A stretch of 64,000 bases of DNA from Flaccisagitta enflata (Eukaryota; Chaetognatha; Sagittoidea; Aphragmophora). Location of the stretch: positions 6,138,001 through 6,202,000 of the forward strand of contig OZ231127.1 in the NCBI GenBank assembly GCA_965153355.1, given 5' to 3'. This document shows positions 52,184 to 63,756 of this stretch, in pieces. The notes under the pieces are model-generated. The model was not told the DNA's origin, searched no databases, and was given only the letters and a program-made list of their open reading frames with translations. Within the stretch, counting starts at the first letter, position 1, and each line of letters begins with the position of its first letter. The position numbers and the translations under genes were made by a program.

Positions 52184-53324
52184 ATGAGGACGGCCAATGA
52201 CTTTTTAGTAACTTTTGAGAAAATGCCCACTTGCATTTTGTCGCAATCTTCGCTCAGTTCCAACTTCCCTCCATTGGAACAATTACGCGACGGCGCCGAA
52301 CGGAAACGCCTGGATACGTTGAAGCTCATCATTGAGGATTGGGAACCCAAAGACAAAACTGTCAAGGACGTCATTAACTGGATCTTCGAAGGCGATGAGT
52401 TGAATGAAAAATACCACATTCTCAACTCCAACTGCCAACAATTTGTGATGAATATTTGGCAGCGATTTTCGACGAAACCTTTTCCAAATCCCGCGAAAAT
52501 CAGCGAAAATCTTCCATTGCTCGAAATTGATGCGGACGCCTCCTATACATTTGTTGCCGCTAAAACGGAAAACTTTGAAAATGAGTATGCCTCACTGGCA
52601 TCTGCATTCCAGCCAACAAGGCCAGACACGCAGCCCCCACTACAATTGGGAAGAGGCAATAATGCAAACACCGCTCACGAACCACATATGTTTCTAACGG
52701 CGGCTCATAACGACCGACCAAACGAGCCACTGGTTGACTTTGCAACACATGAAGTTGCGAGTCCGCGACAAAAAACTGGAGGAAATACACGCCGCGAGTC
52801 TCCACCGCCAATTTACGAAAGAGTCACCAAGCAAAGGGAATCACCACTTCGTAATCCTCAGTTCCCACCAATCGCCTCTCAACCAATCAATTCCGAGAGT
52901 GATTCTACCTCTCAGCGCAGACCAAAACTTAGAGTTAACGAAAGTGTATCCACAAAAATTGCATCTTACCAGTTAGACCACGTCTCCCTTTTTGTTGCTT
53001 CTCTTCTTTGTTTCATTTCATCTGCAATGCTGAACACGATCCTCTTCTGCGCAACTCCTCAAAGTCACCTTGAGGACAATATCAGCCTGCATCGCGCTAT
53101 CGTATCTGCGATATCTCTCGCTGTCCTTTCGCTTTTGCTCGCTCTGCTTTCCCAATATTCAACCGGGAGGAATTTACGACAAAAATTCACTTCTCAATGC
53201 GTAGGAATAAACTCTCGCTCAGAGAAATATCCCTTGTGCACCCGGGTCTCACTGGTCACACTCTCCTTTGCGATCATCATTATTTCTATATGCCTTCCTT
53301 TTATGGCAATGAAGTGCCGTCGAG
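52184..53324 (+). CDS. Exon of a three-pass membrane protein with an NC-x-x-F segment
   Basis: Numbering is from the ATG at 52184 (context TCAAAATGA); the frame is also open upstream. The exon gives 380 residues plus one base and ends at a good donor, GAG|GTATGC. Residues 60-90 (DVINWIF, then KYHILNSNCQQF with Cys84) resemble the Asn-Cys-x-x-Phe segment of LRAT/PPPDE/NlpC-P60-type thiol enzymes; the catalytic His side would lie upstream and is not seen, so activity is uncertain. Residues 145-197 derive from an H element. A Pro/Ser linker follows with PPIY (208-211), a PPxY motif known to bind WW domains. Membrane segments are at about 267-290, 305-323 and 355-376. No signal peptide is evident. 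Downstream exons are not identified. The protein family is not recognised. Confidence 0.6.
52615..52776 (+). mobile_element. H element embedded in coding sequence
   Basis: AACAAGGCCAGACACGCAGC at the start, GGCAATAATGCAAACACCGC in the middle, CGACCGACCAAAC as array remnant and GCGAGTCCGCGACAAAAAAC at the end. These match in order the copy at 30108-30253. It has no stop in the host frame and encodes about 53 residues beginning TRPDTQPP. Confidence 0.7.
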
Positions 53325-53401
53325 GTATGCAACTGGTTTGTCTTTGGAAATGTTTAGTAGATAGCAGAATCTTTTTTACTGGTTTATCGTTATTACATTT
53401 A

Positions 53402-53462
53402 ATGCCCAATCCACTTTGCAATGCCCACCCGCACGCGACTGGGGTAGCCGTGTATCTGGTGT
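53402..53462 (-). mobile_element. H 5'-end fragment just past the exon donor
   Basis: GCCCACCCGCACGCGACTGG then GGTAGCCGTGTATCTGG. If the donor at 53325 is used, this lies in the intron. If not, it would form part of the C-terminus. Confidence 0.6.
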
Positions 53463-53732
53463 ATCTGGTGTTAAAAACTCAAATGCATTGTATTTTTTTA
53501 ATCAAAAAAGTTTACAGATGAAATAAGAATACAATGCAAGAGGAGTGACTTAATCTAAGAATTAGAACTAGTGGCGCCCAAGCTTGCCATAACGTGTTCC
53601 CTGATAACTTGATTGGGTGCACAACTGGATTGGGTGTACAATAATATTGCAATAAACTTTTTAGGATATCAAATAATAGTTATCCAAAGAATATGCGTTT
53701 TCAATAATGGCCGCCTAAGGGCGGCCTCACAG

Positions 53733-53832
53733 CAAATTCTCATAACCCCAGCCCTCATAACCCAGCCCTTATTACCGCGGCCCTTATGACTGCAGCCCTC
53801 ATAATCACATCCCTCATAACCACAACCCCCTG
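53733..53832. repeat. CCCTCATAACC minisatellite
   Basis: About seven imperfect units of 14-16 bp (AGCCCTCATAACCC). They are preceded by a GGCCGCCTAAGGGCGGCC hairpin at 53709-53726. Confidence 0.8.
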
Positions 53833-53839
53833 AGACTCT

Positions 53840-53882
53840 TACCAATAAAGGCGTCTATCGCCGACCGGAAAAAAGTCGTAAA
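53840..53882. repeat. K short palindromic repeat, copy 2
   Basis: TACCAATAAAGGCGTCTATC then GCCGACCGGAAAAAAGTCGT, matching copies at 37594 and 56986. Confidence 0.6.
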
Positions 53883-54067
53883 TGGGAGTTTTCTTTTTAC
53901 AGTGCATGTTCTTTTGAGTGTGCATCTCATGCTGTCAGGTTGACTGCGTGTCTGTTTTTGTAATTCAAACTCTGTTTCTCAACGTCCTTATTTCCTCTTC
54001 ATCCTCCTCCACTGTCCGCCAGAACACGGAATGAGTTGACTTGAAATGATCGTCTACAACTCATTTA

Positions 54068-54557
54068 GGTTTTGAGTCCTTGTGGTGTGTATAATACAAA
54101 TCTAAAAAGAACTAAATCATTTTTGGGGCGCTTTTTGAAATACATACAAAAATAGTACAAATTTAGTACTAACTCTTTGTGATAATTTATTTGAGTATTT
54201 TTGATCGCAGATTTGTACTCAGTGGGTAGCTTGTGGTTTGTTTGATATGTCACACTACAAAAGTAAAAGCTTTTTTTTCATAAAATCATTAGAAATAAAT
54301 GTACTTTATAATTTATGATGACAAAATTAACTTTTTATTTCTTTTTCAAAAATATATAGTGTGACATATCAAACAAACTGCAAAGCACTCGCTGAATCCG
54401 AATCTGCAGTTAAGAATACCAGAAAAGATCACTACAAAGAGTTATGATGAAAAATATACTAAATTTATATCATTTTTGCATATACATAAAAAAGCACCCC
54501 AAAAGTGATTTAGTTTCCTTTAGATTCATATTGTACACACTACAATGACCCAAAAAC
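54068..54557. mobile_element. Fold-back element, about 490 bp
   Basis: The left arm has TTTTGAGTCCTTGTGGTGTG ... AACTAAATCATTTTTGGGGC. The right arm inverts this, ending TGTACACACTACAATGACCC. The centre has ATATAGTGTGACATATCAAA, shared with the fold-back at 3657-4022. Confidence 0.7.
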
Positions 54558-54624
54558 TATCAAAGTGAGAGACAATCCTTCTATCTCAACTCATTCCGGG
54601 TTTTGGCTGGTAGTGCCTCCTGTG

Positions 54625-55391
<767 letters not shown>

Positions 55392-55595
55392 AAGCAGAGT
55401 GAAATGCAAAAGCTAGCATCATAAAAGCAAAGAGCCAATTTGCGTAACATCATGACTTTTCTCTACTGCTGCATAAGGCCAGAAATTAGGATCAATGATT
55501 TGATTTGATTTGATTTGATGAGATAGTTCCTCTAGGTCAGCTTTGATATTGATTCTTGCGAAAAAGAGACCTCTGGTTGGCCCCATTTGAAAAAT

Positions 55596-55806
55596 AACAA
55601 GGCCGGATACACGGCTACCCTAGTCGCGTGCGGTGGGCAGGAGCAGTGCTGGAGAAGGTCACTTGGGAATCTGGGCAGGAGCCGTAAGCTCAAAAAGCTC
55701 GAAAACGCTGAAAAAGTGAAAAGGGGACCAACCGACCGACCAACCGACTGACCAACCGACAGACCGACATAGCGGGGTGTAGAGTCGCGTAGCACGCGAG
55801 TGAAAA
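55596..55806 (+). mobile_element. H element, AGTCGCGTGC subfamily, complete
   Basis: AACAAGGCCGGATACACGGC, AGTCGCGTGCGGTGGGCAGG, an ACCGACCGACCAACCGACTG array and the hairpin AGTCGCGTAGCACGCGAGT. Confidence 0.8.
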
Positions 55807-55831
55807 TTAGCTCATTCTTAGCTGTAAATAT

Positions 55832-55980
55832 AACAAGGCCGGATACACGGCTATCAAGTCGCGGACGGTAGGGCAGGAGCGGTAATTCAAAAAACGATCG
55901 CAATTTTAGAAATATTTGTGACGGACGGATGGACCAACCGACATGGCAAGGTGTAGAGTTGCATGTCCGCGACTAAAAAA
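55832..55980 (+). mobile_element. H element, AGTCGCGGAC subfamily, complete
   Basis: AACAAGGCCGGATACACGGC, AGTCGCGGACGGTAGGGCAG, a short GACGGACGGATGGACC array and AGTTGCATGTCCGCGACT followed by AAAAAA. The 3' arm GTCCGCGACT exactly inverts the 5' motif. It lies only 25 bp after the previous copy. Confidence 0.8.
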
Positions 55981-56079
55981 AGGTATACTTTTAGCCCAAA
56001 AATGGCTCAACAAAAATCAACCCAAACCAAAAATAGAAAACTATTTCTAAAAGTCCAATTACATAATTTGAATTTTTTC

Positions 56080-56270
56080 CAATGATGACTCTACAATCCG
56101 CTCTGTCCATCGGTTGGTTGGTTGGTTGGTCGGTCAGTTGGTCATGCTTTACTTTTTTTTATGATTTTATTTCTTCAACCTCACAGCCCCTGCCCAAATG
56201 GTCTAGAGACCTCAAATACGGCCCCTGCCCACCTGCACGCCACTTCAGTAGCCGTGTATCCGGCCTTGTT
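56080..56270 (-). mobile_element. H element, 3' hairpin lost
   Basis: GACTCTACAATCCGCTCTGT, a GGTTGGTTGGTTGGTCGG array, CCCCTGCCCACCTGCACGCC and the end GTAGCCGTGTATCCGGCCTT. Confidence 0.7.
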
Positions 56271-56292
56271 TCATGGAGGGAGAAGTAAAAGC

Positions 56293-56786
56293 TAACTAGT
56301 CATCCAAGGATCGCACATGGTCAGCGGTATCATATGCCCTGCATGGAGTGATCAAGTGAAGAAGTGGAGTGAGAGCAGGGCAGTGGCCCCAAAGGGCTGA
56401 TGTCCTGTAGGACACAGGGGGGAATTTCAAGACGTCCTGAGGGGGAATATATCAGGCCTTAGAGGTAATTGATCAAAAATTTGAGGTCTAGAGGGAAGAT
56501 TTTAGGCCTTAAGATTAGATTTGAGGTCCAGGCAAAGGTTTGAAGCCTTAGGGGCAGATTTGAGACCTGGAGAACAGATTTGAGGCCTGGAGTGCTGATT
56601 TGAGGCTTTTAGAGCTGATTTGAGGCCTGGAGAGCTGATTTGAGGCTTGGAGGGCTGATTTGAGGCTTGGAGGGCTGATTTGAAGGCTTAGAGGGCCTAA
56701 GTCCAGCCTGAGAGTGTGGATTTGAGGCCTCAATCCTCAATGGGGGGGACAGATGGACAGGATAGAAAGATGTTGCCCAAAAAGGC
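56293..56786. mobile_element. D element
   Basis: The outer flank is TAACTAGTCATCCAAGGATC, then GGGCAGTGGCCCCAAAGGGC and GATGTCCTGTAGGACACAGG. The core is a 20-bp minisatellite (TGAGGCCTGGAGAGCTGATT). The right end is decayed, GTTGCCCAAAAAGG. Position 56437-56440 (CTGA) is the uninterrupted counterpart of the insertion site used in the D copy at 62515. Confidence 0.75.
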
Positions 56787-56985
56787 GGCTTTTGCCAAAT
56801 AAAGTAAACATCTTCAGTTTTTTTTAGTTCACCACTCTTGACCAAATTCTTTAGTGAGTTTATTTCATCCCTGCCTTTACCTATTCAACTTTGTTTTTAT
56901 TCTATTCTCACTTTTTGCGGTTTAAATCAGCAAGTTTTAAACAGATGCATGCTAAAAAGATTGCATTAATTCTTTCAGGCCTGTA

Positions 56986-57028
56986 TACCAGTAATGGCGG
57001 CTGTCGCCGTGAGGAAAAAAGTTGTAAG
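56986..57028. repeat. K short palindromic repeat, copy 3
   Basis: TACCAGTAATGGCGGCTGTC then GCCGTGAGGAAAAAAGTTGT. Confidence 0.55.
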
Positions 57029-58194
57029 CATTGGTCACTTTTCACCAAGCTTTTGTTTTCAGTCACTGCAAATATTTCTACTTGTTACATCAAATCAAGA
57101 GGACTTGCATGAATTGGTTGCACTGTTAATCAGAGAAATATAGGACTGAGCCAAATGAGCTAGATGAGCTAAAATGCTCAAAATCACTCAACCACACAAC
57201 CAGCTATGCTCACTGACATGCTTTCTTGTATTTGCAATTATGTATTTATCCCATTTAAGATCAGAAAAAAAGACTGAGCTAAATGAGCTAAGTGAGCTAG
57301 AATACATAAAAACACCCTCGCAAATAAGCAACTGAGCTCACTGACATGCTTTTTTGTATCTGCTTGCTTAAACATGTATCAAAATATGTATTCATCTATC
57401 AGCTGGGGAGTAACAAAGGTAGTAGAGCTAATTACATGAATTTTCGTGCTTTCTTCTAGCCGTGCGTTTGCCATGTTAACTTAAGTCAAACATTATAACT
57501 GATTGTTTTTTAGAAAGACCATATCAAAAGCTTCATTTTGATACCATTTTTGATATGTTTGACCGAATCTGGCTTGGCGTGTTGACCCACACAGAAAATG
57601 ATGAGGAAAAATAGTGCAGATGCGGGTCCGGTAATTTCACAAAAATCATACCCGAAGTAAATCATGTCAAGGGCTGCTAATGGGTGAATTCATCTCAACT
57701 CGGACTCACCCCCTAGAGGGTCAGATTAAGCATCAAAAGGTGGTGGTAATCAAGCCTAATTACTTTCGGCAGGAACTAGGCCTAATACCCTGCTTTGGTC
57801 TGCTACTCCGCATAAGCTAGGGGTGAGTGTCCAAAGACCTGAATGGTGGAGAAGTGTTCCATGTCGCTTAGGGAACACAAATCACCCCTCGGTAAGTTTT
57901 TACTAAAGCAAATTTTTTGTCAAAATCACTTCCTCAACGGGAATGAAAATGACAGTTATTTGCTCGAAACGATCGAAATTTTTTAGTCTTTAGAAAATCA
58001 TAAATCCTCTTCTAGTGACGCCACAATGCTGGGATTGGGCTCATTCGACGACATTTTTTAAGTAGTTTCTCTGTGTAAGATGTCATCTCAATCGGTCAAA
58101 TGGTTGCCGAGAAAATTGAATTTGCATTTCAGAAATGGCAAAACAATTGTATTCTTTTTTCATGGAAATTTCGATATATCTTCAACCGTTCCAT
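57029..58194. other. Unassigned stretch
   Basis: GACTGAGC(C/T)AAATGAGCTA occurs twice, near 57151 and 57272, with similar following sequence, suggesting an old tandem duplication of about 120 bp. No gene is recognised. Confidence 0.35.
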
Positions 58195-58530
58195 GCGACG
58201 AAAAATTTAGTGATGGGTGGACGGACAGACAGACTGCAACTGACCGACAGGGCAGTCTACCAGAAAGTGGCTCAAAAAAGCTGCTGTATGCATGCGACTA
58301 AAAACACAGTGGCATTGACGCAGACATGTCGATTACTAAGCTGAGTATCTTTACCACAGATATGTGCTCTCTCTGTGCTCTGTTCCTGTAAATGTAAATC
58401 ACAGTGTAATGTAGCTTGCGATAGCGATAGCGATAGTCAGACAGATAAACAGACAGACCGACCGACCGATAGATTGAAACAGACAAATACAGCAGAGCAG
58501 ACTGGCACAGACGGAAAAAAAGAATGACGG

Positions 58531-58576
<46 letters not shown>

Positions 58577-58675
58577 ACATATAGAGACAGTGAGCGTTTG
58601 TATTTTTAAAGCAAAGCTGACGTCCGATTTTTTGTTGCGGACACGCAATTCTATAAGAGACTTTGTCCGTCTGTG
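58195..58675. mobile_element. Two H fragments and a short (GA)n
   Basis: A plus-sense 3' part (58200-58305) has GGACGGACAGACAGAC and ends GCATGCGACTAAAAA. (GA)n is at 58534-58574. A minus-sense 3' end at 58631-58675 reads TGTTGCGGACACGCAATTCT. Confidence 0.5.
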
Positions 58676-58825
58676 AGGTTGACGAATGACGATTTATTTC
58701 GCTGGTGGTTTGGTCTGACGGAGTTTGGTAAAAAGAAAGACATGTTATTCAATGGGAATTTTACATTTTTTTTCATTTCTTATCAATTTTCCATGTTATT
58801 CAATTGGAAATATGAATTTTATCAC

Positions 58826-59463
58826 TTTTTGGGCAGCGGCCCCGGAGGGGCCGATGATCTATGATTCCACATAGGGCAATTTGTTCTGGTTTCCGTTCGT
58901 CCGCACGTCCCCCCCCCTGAAGCTTCACAACAAGCCTCCCGGACTGCCATTTGGATCCCAAATCAGGCCTCTCAGACATCAAATCAGGCCTTTCAGAACT
59001 TAAACAGACCTTTCTGACCCCAAATCAGGCCCTTTCAGACCCTGAATAAGGCCTCCCAGACCCTAAATAAGGCCTCTAAGATCCGAAATCAGGCCTCTCA
59101 GATCCGAAATCAGGCCTCTCAGATCCCAAATCAGACTTCCCAGACCCAAATCAGGCCTCTCCGACCCCAAATTAAGTATTTCAGACCCCAAATCAAGCAT
59201 CTCAGACCCTAAATCAGGCCCTTTCAGACCCCAAATCAGACCGCTGAGACCCCAAATCAGGCCTTTCAGACCCCAAATTAGAACCCTATGCCCCCAAATC
59301 AGTCCCTTTCGGACCCCAAATCAGGCCTCTCAGACCCTAAATCAGACCTTTCAGACCCAAAATCAGGCCTCTCAGCCCCCCCCCCCCACCTAGCTTTTCA
59401 AACCGGAAAAAATTGTCCTATTTGGAATCATAGGTCATCGGCCCCTCCGGGGCCGCTGCCCCT
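58826..59463. mobile_element. E element, complete
   Basis: The left end is TTTTTGGGCAGCGGCCCCGG then AGGGGCCGATGATCTATG. The right end is the inverse, CATAGGTCATCGGCCCCTCC then GGGGCCGCTGCCCC. The core has about 20 units of 20-21 bp (CAGACCCCAAATCAGGCCTC). Confidence 0.85.
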
Positions 59464-59604
59464 CTCATAATCTCATACCCAGATACACTAACTTAGGGGC
59501 ATCGGGTCCCGCAGACCATGTAACGCTTTTGCGACTTTTGGTAAATATTCCATATTATTCAATGGGATGTTTGCATTTTATCAATTTTCCATGTTATTTA
59601 ATGG

Positions 59605-59709
59605 GAATTTGAGGCTTGAGGGGGGGCAAACGGACGGAAGGACGGACATATGGAAATTCACCCCTGTGTCCTACAGGTCATCGGCCCTTTGGAGCCGCTG
59701 CCCAAAAAG
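59605..59709. mobile_element. D element right half
   Basis: GGACGGAAGGACGGACATAT, CACCCCTGTGTCCTACAGG, CATCGGCCCTTTGGAGCCGC then TGCCCAAAAAGG. Confidence 0.65.
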
Positions 59710-59712
59710 GTA

Positions 59713-59964
<252 letters not shown>

Positions 59965-60029
59965 TCTCTTACGCGCTCAAAATAAAGCTTAGTCGCAGGA
60001 AAAAACACATCTATAGGTCAAATTTCGGC

Positions 60030-60206
60030 CTTGTTAGTCGCGTGCACGCGACTCTACAACCCGCTTTGTCCGTCGGTCGGTCAGTCGGTTGGTCAGTCGG
60101 TCGGTCGGTCAGTCGGTTGGTCGGTTGATCGGTCTCACTTTTTCGGCGTTAGCTTTTTCGGCGTAACAGGCGGTTTTTGTATTGCTGCTCCTGCCCAAAA
60201 GCTTGA
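60030..60206 (-). mobile_element. H element, AGTCGCGTGC subfamily, truncated by an E element
   Basis: Hairpin AGTCGCGTGCACGCGACT, a GGTCGGTCAGTCGGTTGG array of about 60 bp and TTGCTGCTCCTGCCCAAAAG. The E end follows at once. Confidence 0.7.
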
Positions 60207-60212
60207 GTTAAC

Positions 60213-60368
60213 CTTTTTTGGGCAGTGGCCCCGAAGGGGTAGATGACCTATGCTATCACACACAGGGGGATTTTCTACTCCTCCTTCTTCTCATCCGTCC
60301 ATCCCCCCTCTGACTCAGATGCTAGCCTCGAGGCCCAAATCCTAGCCTCGAGGCCCAAATCCCAGCCC
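60213..60368. mobile_element. E element left half
   Basis: TTTTTTGGGCAGTGGCCCCG then AAGGGGTAGATGACCTATGC, followed by CCTCGAGGCCCAAATCCTAG units, after which it stops. Confidence 0.7.
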
Positions 60369-60415
60369 AAAAAAACATAAAAAAAGTGACCCATTTTACC
60401 CCACTGCACCATATA

Positions 60416-60700
60416 CCGTCAGCGGACAAAACATTATAGGTATATATATCATACTGTAAACAAAATATTGTATACAACAACCAGTGGTTTAAATAACATC
60501 CGGCTGTGATATTAAAAAATTGTAGCATTACAGCCGGCTATAATCCTAACAACCCATTGTTTAATACAACATTTTGTTTGTTACAGCCGGCTGTAACTTG
60601 AGCAACTCATTGTTGCATATAGTATTTTATTTTTGAGCAGTATATTGGATAGAAGCCAGTGGTATAATATATATACCTAAAGTGTTTTGTCCACTGACTG
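60416..60700. mobile_element. Tc1/mariner-like MITE with TA target site
   Basis: Left end TA|CCGTCAGCGGACAAAACA and right end TGTTTTGTCCACTGACTG|TA, 285 bp. The interior is also partly palindromic and repeats CAGCCGGCTGTAA-type motifs. The TA flanks and CAGT-like ends fit Tc1/mariner MITEs. Confidence 0.7.
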
Positions 60701-60702
60701 TA

Positions 60703-61063
60703 TAGTTGCATAGCACGCGACATAGAAGTACAAAGAGCTATGGACTGTACTGTCATAAAACGCTTTCAATTAAAACGCTGTTTGTTTGCATGTGTAGTTT
60801 TGAAAGAAAATCAGGGGTTGTAATTTTTGCATGCAAAGCAGCAATGTATTCATTTAAAGGAAGAGTGTTATGGTTCATTTTGTGTTTAGCAGACAAACAG
60901 ACGACCCAAAGCAGCTGTTTCATTTGCATTTTTTGAAAACAGAGTGTCTCTTGTTGCGATGTTGTTAGGCCGATCGACTTTTTTTTATTTTCTATATTGT
61001 TGGCACGTATTCAATGCTAAACCTGACAGTACGTCGGTGAGAGGCCCTGGAATAGCCGTTTTC
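60703..61063. other. Unassigned stretch
   Basis: An isolated H end (GCATAGCACGCGACATAGAA) is at about 60708. No gene is seen. Confidence 0.35.
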
Positions 61064-62515
61064 ACCCAATGTGGGCAGTGCACATTGTGAAGTTACCCAA
61101 AATGAATCAAAAAAGCCCATCAGCGAGTTTGAATTCAATTGGTAACCTTTTGCAGGGTGCGTCTGTAGGGTCAAAATGAGCTTTTTTGGCCTTTTTTTTA
61201 CATAAATGAGCTCAATAATCGCTGCAGTGACTTCAAACCTAGCAAGGACAAACCTTTAGTGAGTGTCTGTGAGATAACAAAGCAAAAAAAGATTTTTTAA
61301 ATTTTTTCGTATGAATGTGTACAGTAAAATACTGTGAAAATTGCCTTTTTTGCCTTATTTTCTATGATACTTCAACAAAAATGGACACAGTCATTTGTGC
61401 GGTATCTTACAGAATAATTTCCCTCTTACTCAAAAGAAAAATCATCTTTTGCCTAATATGCATGAAGGGATTCACTTGGGGCTATCCCAAGTCAATTTTG
61501 AAGACACTGAAGCCACTTCTGTACCAAAATAATGAAAAAATGGCAAAAAAAGATTGTTTTTACAGTACTTCACTGTATAATTTCATATTCAGCAAAGTGA
61601 AAAATATTTTTTTGATTGTCATACATGTAGACTTGGGTGCTTCACATAGCAAAAGTTGCTTATTTCTTTTCATCCTCTTGACCTAATGTGGAGTGGCCAA
61701 TTATAGGAACCTTACCATCAAAAATCGGTCATCTTCCGTTTTTTAGAAAATTGTTTTTGAGAGCCTAATTTGTATATTGCAGTGAGATAAAAAGATATGC
61801 TGATCTTTTTTGAATTAGCTTTTACAAATTTCTGCTCTTTGAAGAATTGATAATCTGCCTTTTCACAAGCTCTTTTGTAACTTATGCTGTGATATCTTAA
61901 TTTATTTTTATAAAAATCATGATTTTCTAAAACTAACAATTGTTCCTTTTGTAACAAGACTACACAGGATTTTGCTGAATTCTGGGAAATCTGAGGAAAC
62001 TTTAAGGCCAAAACAAAAACGGAAGATGAAGGAATTTTGAAAAAAGGAAAACGGTCATCTTCATGATATCTTTCACTCCGTATTGAGTTAGCGGGACAAG
62101 AAGAAAATCAAATTTTTTGCTATGCGAAGCCCCCAAATGAAGACATTCATAAGGGGCAATTCCACATGAATTTTGAGGACACTATATCCGTTTTTGTAGG
62201 AGTACTTTAGAAAAAAAGGCAAAAAAGGTTGTTTTTGCAGTATCTTACTGTATACATCCAAACAAAAAACCGTCAAAATTTTTTTTTTGCTTTGTTATCA
62301 TATAGATACTTACTTGGGGTTTGTTCTTGCCAAGTTTGAAGTCGCTGCAGCTGCATGCAGCGATTTTTGAGCGATCATAAAAGAATAGGCCAAAAAAGCT
62401 CATTTGGACCCTAGATACGCACCCTGCAAAAGGTTACGAATTGAATTCAAACTCACTCATGGGCTTATTTGACTTATTTTGGGTAACTTCACAATATGCA
62501 CTGCCCACAATGGGT
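61064..62515. mobile_element. Fold-back element of about 1.45 kb
   Basis: The left end ACCCAATGTGGGCAGTGCAC and TTTGCAGGGTGCGTCTGTAG are matched by the right inverse CTACATACGC-like CTAGATACGCACCCTGCAAA and ATGCACTGCCCACAATGGGT. A block with GGCAAAAAA(G)GATTGTTTTT(A/G)CAGTA occurs in direct orientation in both halves. The right end directly abuts the D element. Open frames inside are not credible. Confidence 0.7.
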
Positions 62516-63730
62516 AACTAGTCTTCCAAGGATCGCACATGGTCAGCGGTACCCAATGCCCTGCTTAGGGTGATCAAGTGAAGTAGTGGAGTCAGAGCAG
62601 GGCAGCGGCCCCAAAGGGCCGATGTCCTGTAGGACACAGGGGGGAATTTCCAGACGTCCTGACACGCCACGGGGGAGGCTTTCATAGGTCAAGAAAAATT
62701 CTCGGTCATAATGGAGAGTGGTTTGGGCCTCAGGAAGGTTTACTTTATCACTTTATATCAAAACAAAAATTTTTTTACTTCAAAATTTTTTTAAAATGCC
62801 GTAAAATGCCGTAAAAAGCCGTAAAATTGGCATTTTTTACAGTTTTTTTGGTCTGAAACCGCCGCTGAGGTAAAAAAATAGGCAAACAATGATTATCTGG
62901 CACTAAGACATGTTCATGCATAAATACAGGCTAACCCGTCATCATTTAGTATCATTTTGTGCCGTAAAATGCCGTAAAAAGACGTAAAAATGGCATTTTT
63001 TGATGACGATTTAGCATGTGTTTATGAATGAACATGTTTTAGTGCCAGATAATCATTGTTTGCCCATTTTTTGACAATAGTGGCGGTTTTGGACCCAAAA
63101 AACTGTCAAAAATGCCAATTTTACGGCTTTTTACGGCTTTTTACGGCATTTTAAAAAATTTTCATTTTGGTATGAAGTGATAAAGTAAACCTTCCTAAGG
63201 CCAAAACCACTCTCCATTATGACCGAGAATTTTTCTTAACCTATGAAAGCCTCCCCCGTGGCGTGCTGAGGGGGAATATAGCAGGCCTAAGAGGTAATTG
63301 AGGCTGGGTTTGAGGTCTGGGGGAAGATTTATGCCTGAAGGTTAGATTTTAGGTCTGGGGGCAGAACTTAGGCCTTGGGGGAAGATTTGAGGCCTGGAGG
63401 GCTGATTTGGGGCCTGGAATGCTGATTTGAGGTCTGGAGAGCGGATTGAGGCCTTGAGAGCTGATTTGATGCCTTGAGAGCTGATTTGATGCCTTGAGAG
63501 CTGATTTGAGGCCTGGAGAGCTGATTTGAGGCCCAGAGAGCTGATTTGAGGCCTGGATGGCTAATTTGAGGGCTTAGAGGGCCTAAATCAGGCCTGAGAG
63601 TGAGGATATGAGGCCTCAATCGCCCATTGGGGGGGGGGATGGAAAGACGGAAGGACGGAAGGACGGACGTCTGGAAATCCCCCCCTGTGTCCTACAGGAC
63701 ATCGGCCCTTTGGGGCCGCTGCCCAAAACG
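62515..63730. mobile_element. D element carrying a nested fold-back
   Basis: Outer flank TAACTAGTCTTCCAAGGATC, then GGGCAGCGGCCCCAAAGGGC and GATGTCCTGTAGGACACAGG. A fold-back interrupts at 62663-63265. A 20-bp minisatellite (GATTTGAGGCCTGGAGAGCT type) follows to about 63600. The right end is CCTGTGTCCTACAGGACATC then GGCCCTTTGGGGCCGCTGCC. Confidence 0.85.
62663..63265. mobile_element. 603-bp fold-back element with 4-bp target duplication
   Basis: Ends CACGCCACGGGGGAGGCTTT and AAAGCCTCCCCCGTGGCGTG are perfect inverses, and pairing continues to near the centre with few mismatches. CTGA flanks both sides (62659-62662 and 63266-63269). It contains clustered GCCGTAAAA repeats. No open frame of note. 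Confidence 0.9.
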
Positions 63731-63756
63731 GCAATTCCAGGGGCTCTCACCAACAT

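Noticed and set aside
61315-61686. 123-codon plus-strand frame
   Set aside because: It lies inside an arm of a fold-back element and is Phe/Ile/Leu-rich from AT-rich DNA.
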